Shown one piece after another: positions 52,638-61,325 of a DNA stretch of 64,000 nt. The DNA lies in contig NZ_CALUCZ010000014.1 in assembly GCF_943914685.1 (NCBI RefSeq), forward strand, positions 1 through 64,000, written 5' to 3'. The stretch is from an uncultured Mobiluncus sp. Its GTDB lineage: Bacteria > Actinomycetota > Actinomycetes > Actinomycetales > Actinomycetaceae. The notes under the pieces were generated by a model. The model was given only the letters and a program-made list of their open reading frames with translations. It had not been told where the DNA came from and made no database searches. Position 1 is the stretch's first letter, and every line of letters begins with the position of its first letter. A program made the translations under genes and the position numbers.

Positions 52638-53993
52638 CTACAAAACCGAGCCGAGCGGGCGCAACAAACGCTCAATAACCCGATTGACCACGGGTCGTTC
52701 CTCCCACTGATCCAGGGTGAGCTGCCGAGCGTTGGTGAGGTCATTGAGAAAAACCTGTTCCATCTGGTCGGCCAGGTCGGTGGAAAAAATCTCCATATTA
52801 ATTTCATAGTTACCGGTCATGGACAGGCGGTCGATGTTTGCGGTCCCAATCGTGGTCCAGCAGCCGTCGGCGGTGGCGGTTTTGGCGTGGACCATTGCCT
52901 CCTGGTAGAGCCAGATTTCCACCCCGGCTTCCAACATCGGGGAATAATAGGAGCGAGCCACCCAGTCGGCCGCAATATGGTTGGAAGTTTCTGGCATCAG
53001 CACTTTAATATCCACTCCGCGCCACGCCGCCGCAATGAGTTCGTCCAAAATATCCTGGTCCGGAATGAAGTAAGCCTGAGTAATCCAAAACCGCTTTCTA
53101 GCCTTGTTTAACGCTTTGATGTACAGGCCGCGGACGGGGAACAGCAAACGGTTCGGTTCGTTGCGAGCCACCTCGATTTCAGGAATCCACTGGCGGGGCT
53201 TAAATTGGGGCAGCTTGGGCAGATGCCGGGTTTTATGGGCATTCCAAAAATCTGTGAAAGCGTCGGTCAGTTCCCACACCGACGGGCCGGTCACGCGCAG
53301 GTGGGTATCGCGCCACTGAGTCGCATAGAGCGACCCAATGTTGTATCCACCAATAAACCCGACTTTGTTGTCGACAGTGAGGAGCTTGCGGTGGTCGCGT
53401 CCGGTGGAACGCAGCGAGAGAAAGAACGAACGAAACAGCCCGAAACGCAGAACGTGCAGGTTACGTAGGTGAGGGAAGCGGGTCATGGCGGAGGGAACAT
53501 TGATGTTGCCGAAGGCGTCCCAAATAATGAAGACCTCGACCCCGCGCTTCGCGGCATCAATCAAAGCTTCTTTGAACAAATGCCCGATTTCGTCGTTCTT
53601 CCAGATGAAAGTCTCAAAGAAAACGTGAGATTGCGCCGAACGGATGGCTTGCAGCATCGCGGTGTAAACCTCAATCCCCGAGGTGTAGACCTGCATCTTG
53701 TCTTCGGCGAAACTGATTTCGGGCAGTTGAGTTATCGGAAAAGGCTTGACGGGGGACTGACGCCAGGTTCTCAGAGTATCGATAACGACCGTTATCGCCC
53801 CAGCGATGAGCTCAAACAGCAGGAAACCACCGAAAAATCGTGCCAACACTTTGGGTAGTTCCTGAGGGGTCTTCACCGCCAGTTCTGAAAGGCGGGTAAA
53901 GAAACGGGCGATTTGGCGGAAGGCCTCGCCGCGCGGCTTGACGCTGCTACGACTGTGCATTCCGTGTTGTGGTTCTCCCGCTCGTTTGCCCAT
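52638..53993 (-). CDS. cls: Cardiolipin synthase (phospholipase D superfamily)
   Basis: A 451-aa membrane enzyme that joins phosphatidyl groups to make cardiolipin. A transmembrane segment near residues 45-65 (FFGGFLLFELIAGAITVVI region) is followed by two HKD motifs: HRKLLTVDNKVGFIGG and HAKTATADGCWTTIGTANID. The open frame reaches 54185, but AAAGGA lies 7 nt before the ATG at 53993, and the upstream 64 residues are unlike Cls, so 53993 is the likely start. It converges with ligA. Confidence 0.88.
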   Translation of the reverse strand: MGKRAGEPQHGMHSRSSVKPRGEAFRQIARFFTRLSELAVKTPQELPKVLARFFGGFLLFELIAGAITVVIDTLRTWRQSPVKPFPITQLPEISFAEDKMQVYTSGIEVYTAMLQAIRSAQSHVFFETFIWKNDEIGHLFKEALIDAAKRGVEVFIIWDAFGNINVPSAMTRFPHLRNLHVLRFGLFRSFFLSLRSTGRDHRKLLTVDNKVGFIGGYNIGSLYATQWRDTHLRVTGPSVWELTDAFTDFWNAHKTRHLPKLPQFKPRQWIPEIEVARNEPNRLLFPVRGLYIKALNKARKRFWITQAYFIPDQDILDELIAAAWRGVDIKVLMPETSNHIAADWVARSYYSPMLEAGVEIWLYQEAMVHAKTATADGCWTTIGTANIDRLSMTGNYEINMEIFSTDLADQMEQVFLNDLTNARQLTLDQWEERPVVNRVIERLLRPLGSVL

Positions 53994-54198
53994 CTTTGTA
54001 TTCCTTTCCTCCTTCCAGTGTAGTGGACGCAATCCCAGTGCCACCAGCAGGTCAGGGCACCAGCCGGAAAAGTCCGCAGCTTTCCTAGCTACCCGCGGTA
54101 TTGTCGCTTTCGCTCCGCCAGTTTTACCGTCTGGGCAGGGTGTGGCGAAGCGGTGCCGCCACAGACAGCAAGGGTTAACCGCCACGCTGGATTTTCGC

Positions 54199-54204
54199 TA
54201 GACT
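54199..54204 (+). promoter_or_regulatory. -10 box of a leaderless gatCAB transcript
   Basis: TAGACT ends 7 nt before the gatC ATG, and no Shine-Dalgarno site is present. TTAACC at 54175-54180 may be the -35. Confidence 0.55.
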
Positions 54205-54211
54205 CAGTAAT

Positions 54212-54508
54212 ATGTCGACTATTGATGCTGATGAAGTGAGGCGCGTCGCTGGCTTGGCCCGAATTGCGCTGACCGAGGAAGAAATCCACAAATTCGCTGC
54301 CGAACTGGACGTGATTACCCAGGCGGTAGCGAAAGTCAACGAGGTAGCGAAACCGGACATTCCGGCGACTTCACACCCGATTCCGCTCACGAACGTGTGG
54401 CGTGAGGACGAGGTGGGGCAATGCCTCGACCACGATGAGGTACTCCAGGCCGCCCCGCAACCAGACCGCGGTATGTTCGGCGTACCCAAGATTATCGGGG
54501 AGGAGTAG
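54212..54508 (+). CDS. gatC: Asp-tRNA(Asn)/Glu-tRNA(Gln) amidotransferase subunit C
   Basis: The 98-aa clamp subunit of GatCAB. It begins with the typical DEVRRVAGLARIALTEEEI and ends with QPDRGMFGVPKIIGEE, which wraps around GatA and GatB. It is the first gene of the operon; gatA starts 3 nt after its stop. Confidence 0.93.
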   Translation: MSTIDADEVRRVAGLARIALTEEEIHKFAAELDVITQAVAKVNEVAKPDIPATSHPIPLTNVWREDEVGQCLDHDEVLQAAPQPDRGMFGVPKIIGEE

Positions 54509-54511
54509 CTC

Positions 54512-56035
54512 ATGAGTAACACAGAACTTTACCTACTGTCAGCCCACGATTTGGCCGCGAAACTGGCGGCGAAAGAAGTCACCAGTGAGGAACTGGTGCG
54601 AGTGTTTGCCGACCGGATTGAACACCTCGATAAGGACATTCACGCTTTCCTCTTCGTCGACGTGGACGGGGCGCTGCAAACCGCTAAACAGGTAGACGCG
54701 GACCGTGCCGCCGGCAAGAAACTGCACCCTTTTGCGGGCGTGCCAATCGCAATTAAGGACAACATGGTGCAGCGCGGCAAGCCCACCACCTGCGCCTCCA
54801 AGATTCTTGAGGGCTGGCTGCCTCCCTATGACGCCACCATTGTGCTGAAGCTCCAGGAGGCCGGACTGCCTATTTTGGGCAAAACCAACATGGACGAATT
54901 CGCCATGGGATCGTCTACCGAGCACTCGGCTTTCGGGCCGACCCGCAACCCGTGGGATTTGGAGCGGATCCCGGGCGGATCAGGCGGTGGTTCGGCCGCG
55001 GCGGTGGGAGCTTTCATGGTGCCGTGGGCGCTGGGGTCTGACACGGGCGGTTCTATCCGCCAGCCCGGAGCTGTCACCGGTACCGTGGGTGCGAAACCGA
55101 CCTATGGGGCAGTGTCCCGCTACGGTTTGATTGCGATGGGGTCCTCCCTGGATCAGATTGGCCCGGTCACTCGTGACGTGCGCGACGCGGCGGCGCTACA
55201 GATGATTATCGGGGGACACGATCCGCTGGATTCCACCTCTTTGGACGAGCCGGTACCGGATATTACCGGGGCGCTGGCGAAAATCGGCACGGACGCAACG
55301 GGTCTGCGTGTCGGGGTTGTCAAGCAGCTGCAAGGCGAAGGCTACCAGGCTGGGGTGTTGCAGCGTTTCCAGCAGGCTGTGGAGCGTCTGCAAAAGGCGG
55401 GGGCGAACGTTATCGAAGTGGATTGCCCCTCCTTTGAGTACGCTTTGGCGGCCTATTACCTGATTATGCCGGCGGAAGTGTCGTCTAACCTGGCTCGTTT
55501 CGATGGGGTGCGTTACGGCCTGCGGGTGTTGCCTAAGGACGGTGAGGTCACCACGGAACGCATGATGGCGGCGACTCGTGAGGCGGGCTTTGGAGATGAA
55601 GTGAAGCGCCGCATTATTTTGGGAACCCACGTTTTGTCAGCAGGCTACTATGACGCTTACTACGGTTCGGCGCAAAAGGTACGAACCCTGCTGCAGCGCG
55701 ACCTCGCGGCGGCCTTTGAACAGTGTGATGTACTGCTCACACCCACCGCTCCGACCACCGCTTTCAAGTTTGGTGACAAGCTCGATGATCCGATGAGTAT
55801 GTACCTCAACGATGTGGCGACGATTCCCGCCAACTTGGCTGGGATTCCCGGTATTTCGATTCCTGCCGGGGTGGCCGCGGAAGACGGCCTGCCCGTAGGG
55901 GTACAGGTTCTTGCCCCCGCCCGTGGGGACGTCACCATGTATGAGGTGGCAGCCCGTATGGAGGCACAACTGGCAAAGTCGGATGAGCCGATGCCGCCCT
56001 GCCCGGCCGCGGCATGGAAGGAGGGCGCAAAATGA
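54512..56035 (+). CDS. gatA: Asp-tRNA(Asn)/Glu-tRNA(Gln) amidotransferase subunit A
   Basis: The 507-aa amidase subunit that releases ammonia from glutamine. The Ser-cisSer-Lys triad is present: Lys82 in AIKDNM, cis-Ser156 in GGSGGGSAAAVG and nucleophile Ser180 in GSDTGGSIRQP. Its stop codon overlaps the gatB start by four bases (ATGA). GatCAB makes Gln-tRNA(Gln) in bacteria lacking GlnRS, as in most actinobacteria. Confidence 0.95.
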   Translation: MSNTELYLLSAHDLAAKLAAKEVTSEELVRVFADRIEHLDKDIHAFLFVDVDGALQTAKQVDADRAAGKKLHPFAGVPIAIKDNMVQRGKPTTCASKILEGWLPPYDATIVLKLQEAGLPILGKTNMDEFAMGSSTEHSAFGPTRNPWDLERIPGGSGGGSAAAVGAFMVPWALGSDTGGSIRQPGAVTGTVGAKPTYGAVSRYGLIAMGSSLDQIGPVTRDVRDAAALQMIIGGHDPLDSTSLDEPVPDITGALAKIGTDATGLRVGVVKQLQGEGYQAGVLQRFQQAVERLQKAGANVIEVDCPSFEYALAAYYLIMPAEVSSNLARFDGVRYGLRVLPKDGEVTTERMMAATREAGFGDEVKRRIILGTHVLSAGYYDAYYGSAQKVRTLLQRDLAAAFEQCDVLLTPTAPTTAFKFGDKLDDPMSMYLNDVATIPANLAGIPGISIPAGVAAEDGLPVGVQVLAPARGDVTMYEVAARMEAQLAKSDEPMPPCPAAAWKEGAK

Positions 56036-57531
56036 GCGACAAGTTGATGAGTTATGAAAAGGCTACCGAACGTTTCGATCCGGTTTTGGGGTTGGAGGTT
56101 CACGTTGAGCTGGGTACCAAGACCAAGATGTTCGACGCGGCTCCCAATGCTTTCGGGGGCGACCCAAACACGTACATCACCCCGGTTTCCCTGGGGTTGC
56201 CCGGCTGCTTGCCGGTGGTCAATAAGCGTGCCGTGGAGTACGCGATTAGGATCGGTCTGGCGTTGAACTGCCAAATCGCCGAATACTGCCGGTTTGCGCG
56301 GAAAAACTATTTTTATCCCGACCTGACCAAGGCTTTCCAAACCTCCCAGTATGATGAGCCAATCTGTTACGACGGCTGGCTCGATGTCGAGTTGGAGGAC
56401 GGTAGCGTGTACCGGGTGGAAATCGAGCGTGCCCACATGGAGGAAGACGCCGGCAAGAACACGCATATTGGCGGGGAGGACGGCCGGATTCAAGGTGCGG
56501 ACCACTCCCTGGTCGATTACAACCGCGCCGGAGTGCCGCTTGTGGAAATCGTCACCAAACCCATCACCGGGACCGGGGATCGAGCCCCCGAGGTTGCCGC
56601 CGCCTATGTGCGCACCTTGCGGGATATTTTCCGGGCTATCGGGGTTAGTGAAGCCCGCATGGAGCGCGGCAATGTGCGCGCTGACGTGAACGTGTCCTTG
56701 CGCAATAAACCGGAGGACCCGATGGGGACTCGCACGGAAACCAAGAACGTGAACTCCTTTAGGGGCATTGAGAAAACCGTGCGCTACGAGATGCGTCGCC
56801 AGGCGGCAATTCTTGCCGAGGGCGGCAAAATCGTCCAGGAAACCCGCCACTACCACGCTGCGGACGGGACGACCTCTTCGGGCCGTGAGAAATCCGATGC
56901 CGATGATTACCGTTACTTCCCCGAACCGGATTTGGTGCCTTTGGCGCCGAGTCGGGAATGGGTGGAAGAAATCCGCCAGACCCTGCCCGAACTTCCTGCT
57001 GTGAGGCGCAAGCGTCTGCAGGGCGTGTGGGGATTCACCGACATCGAGATGCGCGACATTGTCAACGCCGGTGCGGTGGACCTCATTGAGGAAACGGTTT
57101 CAGCCGGAACCGATGCGGGCGGGGCTCGCAAGTGGTGGATGGGCGAAATCGCGCGTTTGGCCAAGGGCGAGGAAAAAGACCTGGAGGAAATGGCGATTAC
57201 TCCTGCCCAAGTGGCTGAGCTGCAAAGCCTCGTCGAGGACGGCAAGATTAACGACAAGTTGGCGAAGCAGGTTATTGCTGGCGTTCTGGCGGGAGAGGGC
57301 AATCCTGGCGAGGTCGTGAAAGCACGCGGCTTGGAGGTCGTTTCTGACACGGGCGCGCTGGAAACTGCTGTGAAGCAGGCGATTGCGGACAACCCGGATG
57401 TCGTCGAAAAGATTAAAGGCGGCAAGATGGCCGCTATCGGCGCGCTGATGGGTCCGGTTATGAAAGCTACCCGCGGTCAAGCCGATGCGGGGACGGTAAA
57501 GTCCCTGATTATGGCCGAACTTGGGCTGTAA
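56032..57531 (+). CDS. gatB: Asp-tRNA(Asn)/Glu-tRNA(Gln) amidotransferase subunit B
   Basis: The 499-aa kinase and tRNA-binding subunit. It has GLEVHVELGTKTKMF near the N-terminus, DYNRAGVPLVEIVT and RGNVRADVNVSL in the kinase-like core, and the C-terminal YqeY-like domain (about 350-499). GGAGGG lies before the ATG at 56032; an in-frame ATG at 56014 is upstream of that site. It ends the gatCAB operon at a strong terminator shared with trpB. Confidence 0.95.
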   Translation: MSDKLMSYEKATERFDPVLGLEVHVELGTKTKMFDAAPNAFGGDPNTYITPVSLGLPGCLPVVNKRAVEYAIRIGLALNCQIAEYCRFARKNYFYPDLTKAFQTSQYDEPICYDGWLDVELEDGSVYRVEIERAHMEEDAGKNTHIGGEDGRIQGADHSLVDYNRAGVPLVEIVTKPITGTGDRAPEVAAAYVRTLRDIFRAIGVSEARMERGNVRADVNVSLRNKPEDPMGTRTETKNVNSFRGIEKTVRYEMRRQAAILAEGGKIVQETRHYHAADGTTSSGREKSDADDYRYFPEPDLVPLAPSREWVEEIRQTLPELPAVRRKRLQGVWGFTDIEMRDIVNAGAVDLIEETVSAGTDAGGARKWWMGEIARLAKGEEKDLEEMAITPAQVAELQSLVEDGKINDKLAKQVIAGVLAGEGNPGEVVKARGLEVVSDTGALETAVKQAIADNPDVVEKIKGGKMAAIGALMGPVMKATRGQADAGTVKSLIMAELGL

Positions 57532-57551
57532 GCAGGTCTGATTTCCGGCTT

Positions 57552-57595
57552 AAATGTTTTGTTCCCGAACCGAACGGTTCGGGAACAAAACATTT
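57552..57595. terminator. Very strong bidirectional terminator between gatB and trpB
   Basis: A perfect stem of 20 bp with loop GAAC has AAATGTTTT on the left and AAAACATTT on the right. It provides T tracts for both strands, and convergent genes flank it. Confidence 0.92.
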
Positions 57596-57614
57596 TTAGA
57601 GCTTACCTTTGGGT

Positions 57615-58847
57615 CTATTTGACGTAGTCCTCGCCGGTTCCGTAATGCTCAATCACGTAGTCAAGGTCCTTATCCCCGCGACCTGACAGGTTCACCAGGA
57701 TTGATCCCGTCTTGCCTTTGCGGGCTTCCTTGATGGCATAAGCCAGGGCATGGGAGCTCTCGATGGCGGGAATGATGCCTTCCCAGCGGGAGAGCATGAA
57801 CAGGGCTTCAATAGCTTCCTCGTCTCGAATGGTTACGTAGTTGACGCGTTCCATGTCGTGCAGCAGGGAGTGCTCGGGGCCAACCGAGGGGTAGTCCAGT
57901 CCGGAAGCGTTGGAATAGACCGGTGCGGGATTGCCTTTTTCGTCCGCGAGCATAATCGAGTTGAATCCGTGCATTACCCCCTCGCCACCATAGGTAATGG
58001 AGGCCGCGTGATCACCCAAAGCCGTGCCCCGCCCTTGTGGTTCGACCCCGAAAATCTCGACCGGGTCAGCCAGGAACGGCACAAACATCCCAATCGCGTT
58101 GGAACCGCCGCCTACGCAGGCCATCACCTTGTCCGGCAGGTGCCCGGTCTGCTCCATAAACTGGGCACGTGCCTCCACCCCAACGACCTCCTGAAAATCC
58201 CTGACCATGACCGGGAAGGGGTGGGGGCCGGCGGCGGTGCCGATACAGTAAATTGCGTCGTGATATTCCTCAGAGTAGGCCATGAAAGCGGCGTCCACGG
58301 CCTCTTTCAGGGTCTTAAGCCCGAAGCTGACGGGGACGACGCGAGCGCCCAGCACTTTCATGCGCGCCACGTTCGGAGCCTGCTTGGCGATGTCGACTTC
58401 ACCCATGTAGATGTCACATTCCAGGCCGAAGTACGCGGCGGCGGTGGCTAGGGCCACACCGTGCTGTCCAGCACCGGTTTCCGCAATGAGTTTCTTTTTA
58501 CCCATGTATTTTGCAAGCAGCCCCTCGCCCATGCAGTGATTGAGCTTGTGAGCCCCGGTATGGTTCAGGTCCTCGCGCTTCAGGTAGATCTGGGTGCGGC
58601 CCAGTTTCTGACTCAGGCGCTGGCAGTGGTACACCGGGGTCGGGCGGCCTTGGAAGTCCTTACGAATGCGGCGCAGCTCGGCAATGAACTGGGCGGATTG
58701 AGCAATCGTCTGGTAGGCCTCGGCGTACTCGTCAAAGGCTTTGACCAGCTCCGGGTCCTGCAGGTAGTTGCCGCCGTATTTGCCGAAGTATCCCTTTTCG
58801 TCGGGGTATTCCTTGAGATAGTTGTCAAAATCGCGGTATTTGTTCAT
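57615..58847 (-). CDS. trpB: Tryptophan synthase beta chain, stand-alone
   Basis: PLP enzyme that joins indole to serine. The 410-aa sequence has the Schiff-base Lys in HTGAHKLNH, AETGAGQHGVALA, and the phosphate-binding GGGSNAIGMF. A family-conserved GVEAGG is GVEPQG here, and the loop after HAASITYGGEGVM is atypical. No trpA, trpC or trpF is adjacent, so it probably acts alone or with a distant partner. The ATG at 58847 follows TTGGAGGAAA; the open frame upstream to 58958 is non-homologous. Confidence 0.9.
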   Translation of the reverse strand: MNKYRDFDNYLKEYPDEKGYFGKYGGNYLQDPELVKAFDEYAEAYQTIAQSAQFIAELRRIRKDFQGRPTPVYHCQRLSQKLGRTQIYLKREDLNHTGAHKLNHCMGEGLLAKYMGKKKLIAETGAGQHGVALATAAAYFGLECDIYMGEVDIAKQAPNVARMKVLGARVVPVSFGLKTLKEAVDAAFMAYSEEYHDAIYCIGTAAGPHPFPVMVRDFQEVVGVEARAQFMEQTGHLPDKVMACVGGGSNAIGMFVPFLADPVEIFGVEPQGRGTALGDHAASITYGGEGVMHGFNSIMLADEKGNPAPVYSNASGLDYPSVGPEHSLLHDMERVNYVTIRDEEAIEALFMLSRWEGIIPAIESSHALAYAIKEARKGKTGSILVNLSGRGDKDLDYVIEHYGTGEDYVK

Positions 58848-59290
58848 CGTTTCCTCCAAAGTTTTCGCAATTCCATACTGAAACCGATTTGGTCCGAATC
58901 CGGACCGGTCACAAGATAAAGGTACGCAGTTTTTCGTCCGAAGTACAGGTGTGTCCACTATTCGAGCAGATTCGTCTCATATAATGAATCGACACCTGTC
59001 AGCGCTGGGTGTGGAGGTTTTGACCTTCGGGGCGGGGAAGGGTAGTCGAATCCTTCTTTAGGTTACATCTATTTTGCATAATCAGCTCGAATTAGAATTG
59101 CCAATGTTATTTAAAAATCTCTATATATGCTTTATAATATAAATAATTAGTATGTTTCTTTATTATTGTAAGGTTCTGAACTGCGGAAACGTCGGTTGTT
59201 AGGGTTACGGTTTACAAACGCGAAAAAATAGTTGACAGTCGTAATTAAGAATTATTTATTTCTGTTACTTATCCCGAAAGGAAAGAAGCC
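58848..59290. other. Long AT-rich intergenic region between divergent trpB and DUF1540 genes
   Basis: No gene is seen in 443 bp. It contains an 8-bp inverted repeat, ACAGGTGT (58945-58952) and ACACCTGT (58992-58999), with TATAAT at 58980-58985 between the arms. There is another TATAAT at 59133-59138 in a very AT-rich stretch, and a perfect -35 TTGACA at 59232-59237 about 55 bp before the DUF1540 start. Confidence 0.6.
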
Positions 59291-59560
59291 ATGAGTACTC
59301 AACCAGTAGTTAGTGATTGCGCAGTATCCGATTGCTCTTACAACCACGACGGCTGCCAAGCCACCGCGATGACCATGGGCACCAAGGGCTGCTCCACTTT
59401 TATTGCCTTGCCTCAGGTCGGAGGCCTCGGAAAGCAAGCCGCGGTCGGAGCTTGCCAGAAATCCGACTGCAGCTTCAATGAGCACCTGGAGTGCCAGGCG
59501 GCTTCCGTCAAAGTTGGCGGAAAGACAGGCGAGTGCCTCACCTATCACCAGGCCGCTTAG
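59291..59560 (+). CDS. DUF1540 cysteine-rich protein with two repeats
   Basis: An 89-aa cytoplasmic protein made of two copies of the DUF1540 metal-binding unit. Each has C-x4-C-x6-C and a distal Cys: CAVSDCSYNHDGC with GCSTF, then CQKSDCSFNEHLEC with GECLTY. A zinc or other metal site per repeat is likely from the family; function is unknown. GAAAGGAAAG precedes the ATG. It stands alone, with a promoter-like TTGACA upstream and a terminator downstream. Confidence 0.88.
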   Translation: MSTQPVVSDCAVSDCSYNHDGCQATAMTMGTKGCSTFIALPQVGGLGKQAAVGACQKSDCSFNEHLECQAASVKVGGKTGECLTYHQAA

Positions 59561-59589
59561 GCTTACCCCTCCTTTATAAATACATAAAC

Positions 59590-59625
59590 CTGTGTGTGCG
59601 AACAGACGATGGTTCGCACACACAG
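59590..59625 (+). terminator. Terminator of the DUF1540 gene
   Basis: A 14-bp perfect stem (59590-59603 with 59612-59625), CTGTGTGTGCGAAC and its complement, with an 8-nt loop. TGATTTAGG follows. Confidence 0.65.
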
Positions 59626-59699
59626 CTGATTTAGGCCTTAACTGTATTGGATAATCTGTATCCCCGAGAAGAAGACGGGGCTCCATTAGAATTCTGGCT

Positions 59700-60974
59700 A
59701 TGTGTGAAATTCTTGATTTGCGTTCTTTGGCTGCGCGCGAACTCCCGGCGTTGTGTGAATTCGGCATGAAATCAAAGGTTCCCGCCGGATTTGGTTATCT
59801 CGGTCCGAATGGTGACGTCATGCCCGAGCTGGGATCGCAACTGTGGATTAATTGCCGAATGACGCATATGTTTTCGCTGTTTGCCCTGGCGGGAATCCAT
59901 CCCGAACAATCTCGCGAACTGGCTACTCACGGGATTCATGCCTTGCGGGAATACTTCGCGGATCGTGAATACGGTGGTTGGTTTTCGTGGATTGACACCG
60001 AACTTGATGCCTCCGGGCAGTCTCGCCCCAATCTGGAGAAAGGTCCTCGCAAGGAGGCCTATGCGCATGCGTTCGTGATTGTCGCGGCCAGTTCCGCCAC
60101 TGTCGCAAAAATTCCGGGGGCGCGCGAACTGCTGGACGAAGCCAGGCGTATCCAGGATGCTTATTTGTGGGACGAATCAGCGGGGGGAGCCCGAGAATCT
60201 TACGCTAGGGACTGGACGGAGCTGGAAGACTATCGCGGCGCAAACGCGAATATGCACACTGTAGAGTCGTGCCTGTCGGCTTTTGACGCCACTGCCGACA
60301 CCGAATACTTACGCCGGGGTGCTTCTATCGCCACGAAAATTATTAATGAGTCCGCCCGGGAATATGACTGGAAAATCCCGGAGCATTACACCGGTAATTG
60401 GCGCATAGATCCGGACTACAACCGTGATAAACCGACCGATCCGTTCCGTCCGTGGGGAGCCACGCCGGGTCACGGTTTCGAGTGGGCGCGTCTGAGTTTG
60501 CAGCTCCAGGCCGCAGCCGAGGCTGCTGGGTTAGATCTGAATTTGGATTGGGTTCCCGAGGCCGCAGCGGGACTTTACCGTAGTGCGCTGGCTTCGTGGG
60601 GTAGCGATGGTGCTGATGGGATACCCTACACGACGGATTTCGAGGGCCGCCCGGTTTCCTCCCAGCGGATGCACTGGGTCATTTGTGAAGCGCTTGGCGC
60701 CAGCCTGGTGGCAGCACAGTACTTTACCGGGCGGGCGGGTCAGGATAATGCGGACTTGGCAGCGACCGCGGCCCAGTGGGCGCAACGTTTCAGCGAATAC
60801 GCCCAGCGCTGGCTGATTGAATCTCCCGGCCGGTGGCGCCACGAGCTTGATGCGCATAACCAGCCCGCGGCGCTGACGTGGCCCGGCAAACCAGATATTT
60901 ACCACGCTGGCCAGGCTATGTTCCTGTCTGGACTGCCGATACAACCGGGTTTTGCCGCTGCCCTGCACGGTTAG
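59700..60974 (+). CDS. N-acylglucosamine 2-epimerase (AGE) family sugar isomerase, YihS-like
   Basis: A 424-aa (alpha/alpha)6-barrel enzyme. Family markers are NCRMTHMFSL, RKEAYAHAFV (conserved His), GANANMHTVESCL, TPGHGFEWARL and MHWVICEALGAS, which carry the catalytic histidines. The pattern fits the mannose isomerase, sulfoquinovose isomerase and cellobiose epimerase branch better than renin-binding epimerases. The true sugar is unknown. TAGAAT (59687-59692) lies 7 nt before the ATG without a Shine-Dalgarno site, hence leaderless. Confidence 0.85.
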   Translation: MCEILDLRSLAARELPALCEFGMKSKVPAGFGYLGPNGDVMPELGSQLWINCRMTHMFSLFALAGIHPEQSRELATHGIHALREYFADREYGGWFSWIDTELDASGQSRPNLEKGPRKEAYAHAFVIVAASSATVAKIPGARELLDEARRIQDAYLWDESAGGARESYARDWTELEDYRGANANMHTVESCLSAFDATADTEYLRRGASIATKIINESAREYDWKIPEHYTGNWRIDPDYNRDKPTDPFRPWGATPGHGFEWARLSLQLQAAAEAAGLDLNLDWVPEAAAGLYRSALASWGSDGADGIPYTTDFEGRPVSSQRMHWVICEALGASLVAAQYFTGRAGQDNADLAATAAQWAQRFSEYAQRWLIESPGRWRHELDAHNQPAALTWPGKPDIYHAGQAMFLSGLPIQPGFAAALHG

Positions 60975-61127
60975 CTCCCTCAGAAGCGCTTGGGGTGTGT
61001 TTTCAGTATTTTGCGGGTTCTAGGTAAAAAATAACCCATAAAAGGGTTGAGATTAACGACGTTTGGCCGTTTTTCTGGCATGAGTCGCGTTGTAAGTTTT
61101 ATGGAGTCACGAAGTTAGGAGACTCTG

Positions 61128-61325
61128 TTGCGAAAAGTTGTTCTCGTTTTTCAGGTTTTGGGTCTGACAGTGGCTGCCGCGGTTTTAGTGCCGCTGCCAG
61201 CAGCATCTCAGTTGGGTGGCAGCGATTCTGAATGGGGCACTGATGCGTTCGACGCAAAATACGTTTCACCCCCTGATCTCTGTAAAATTTTTCCATGGTT
61301 GTGTGTGACAATAAATCGTGCTTAG
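61128..61325 (+). CDS. Small secreted peptide precursor, candidate signal peptide of the adjacent two-component system
   Basis: A 65-aa precursor. The N-terminus MRK is followed by a hydrophobic stretch (about 4-24) and a cleavage site near PLPAAS-Q, leaving a mature peptide of about 38 residues. The tail holds Cys52 and Cys59, giving the loop C-KIFPWL-C that a disulfide or thioether could close. The TTG start follows AGGAGA 6 nt upstream. Its end overlaps the histidine kinase start by 8 bp, so the two are co-translated. I know no family match; the pheromone role is inferred from size, export and position. Confidence 0.7.
   Translation: MRKVVLVFQVLGLTVAAAVLVPLPAASQLGGSDSEWGTDAFDAKYVSPPDLCKIFPWLCVTINRA

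Noticed and set aside
53994..54185. 64-residue N-terminal extension of cardiolipin synthase
   Set aside because: Non-homologous, and the only good Shine-Dalgarno site serves the ATG at 53993.
55660..56856. Minus-strand frame of 398 codons across gatA/gatB
   Set aside because: Antisense to two well-supported genes, with no independent start signal or domain.
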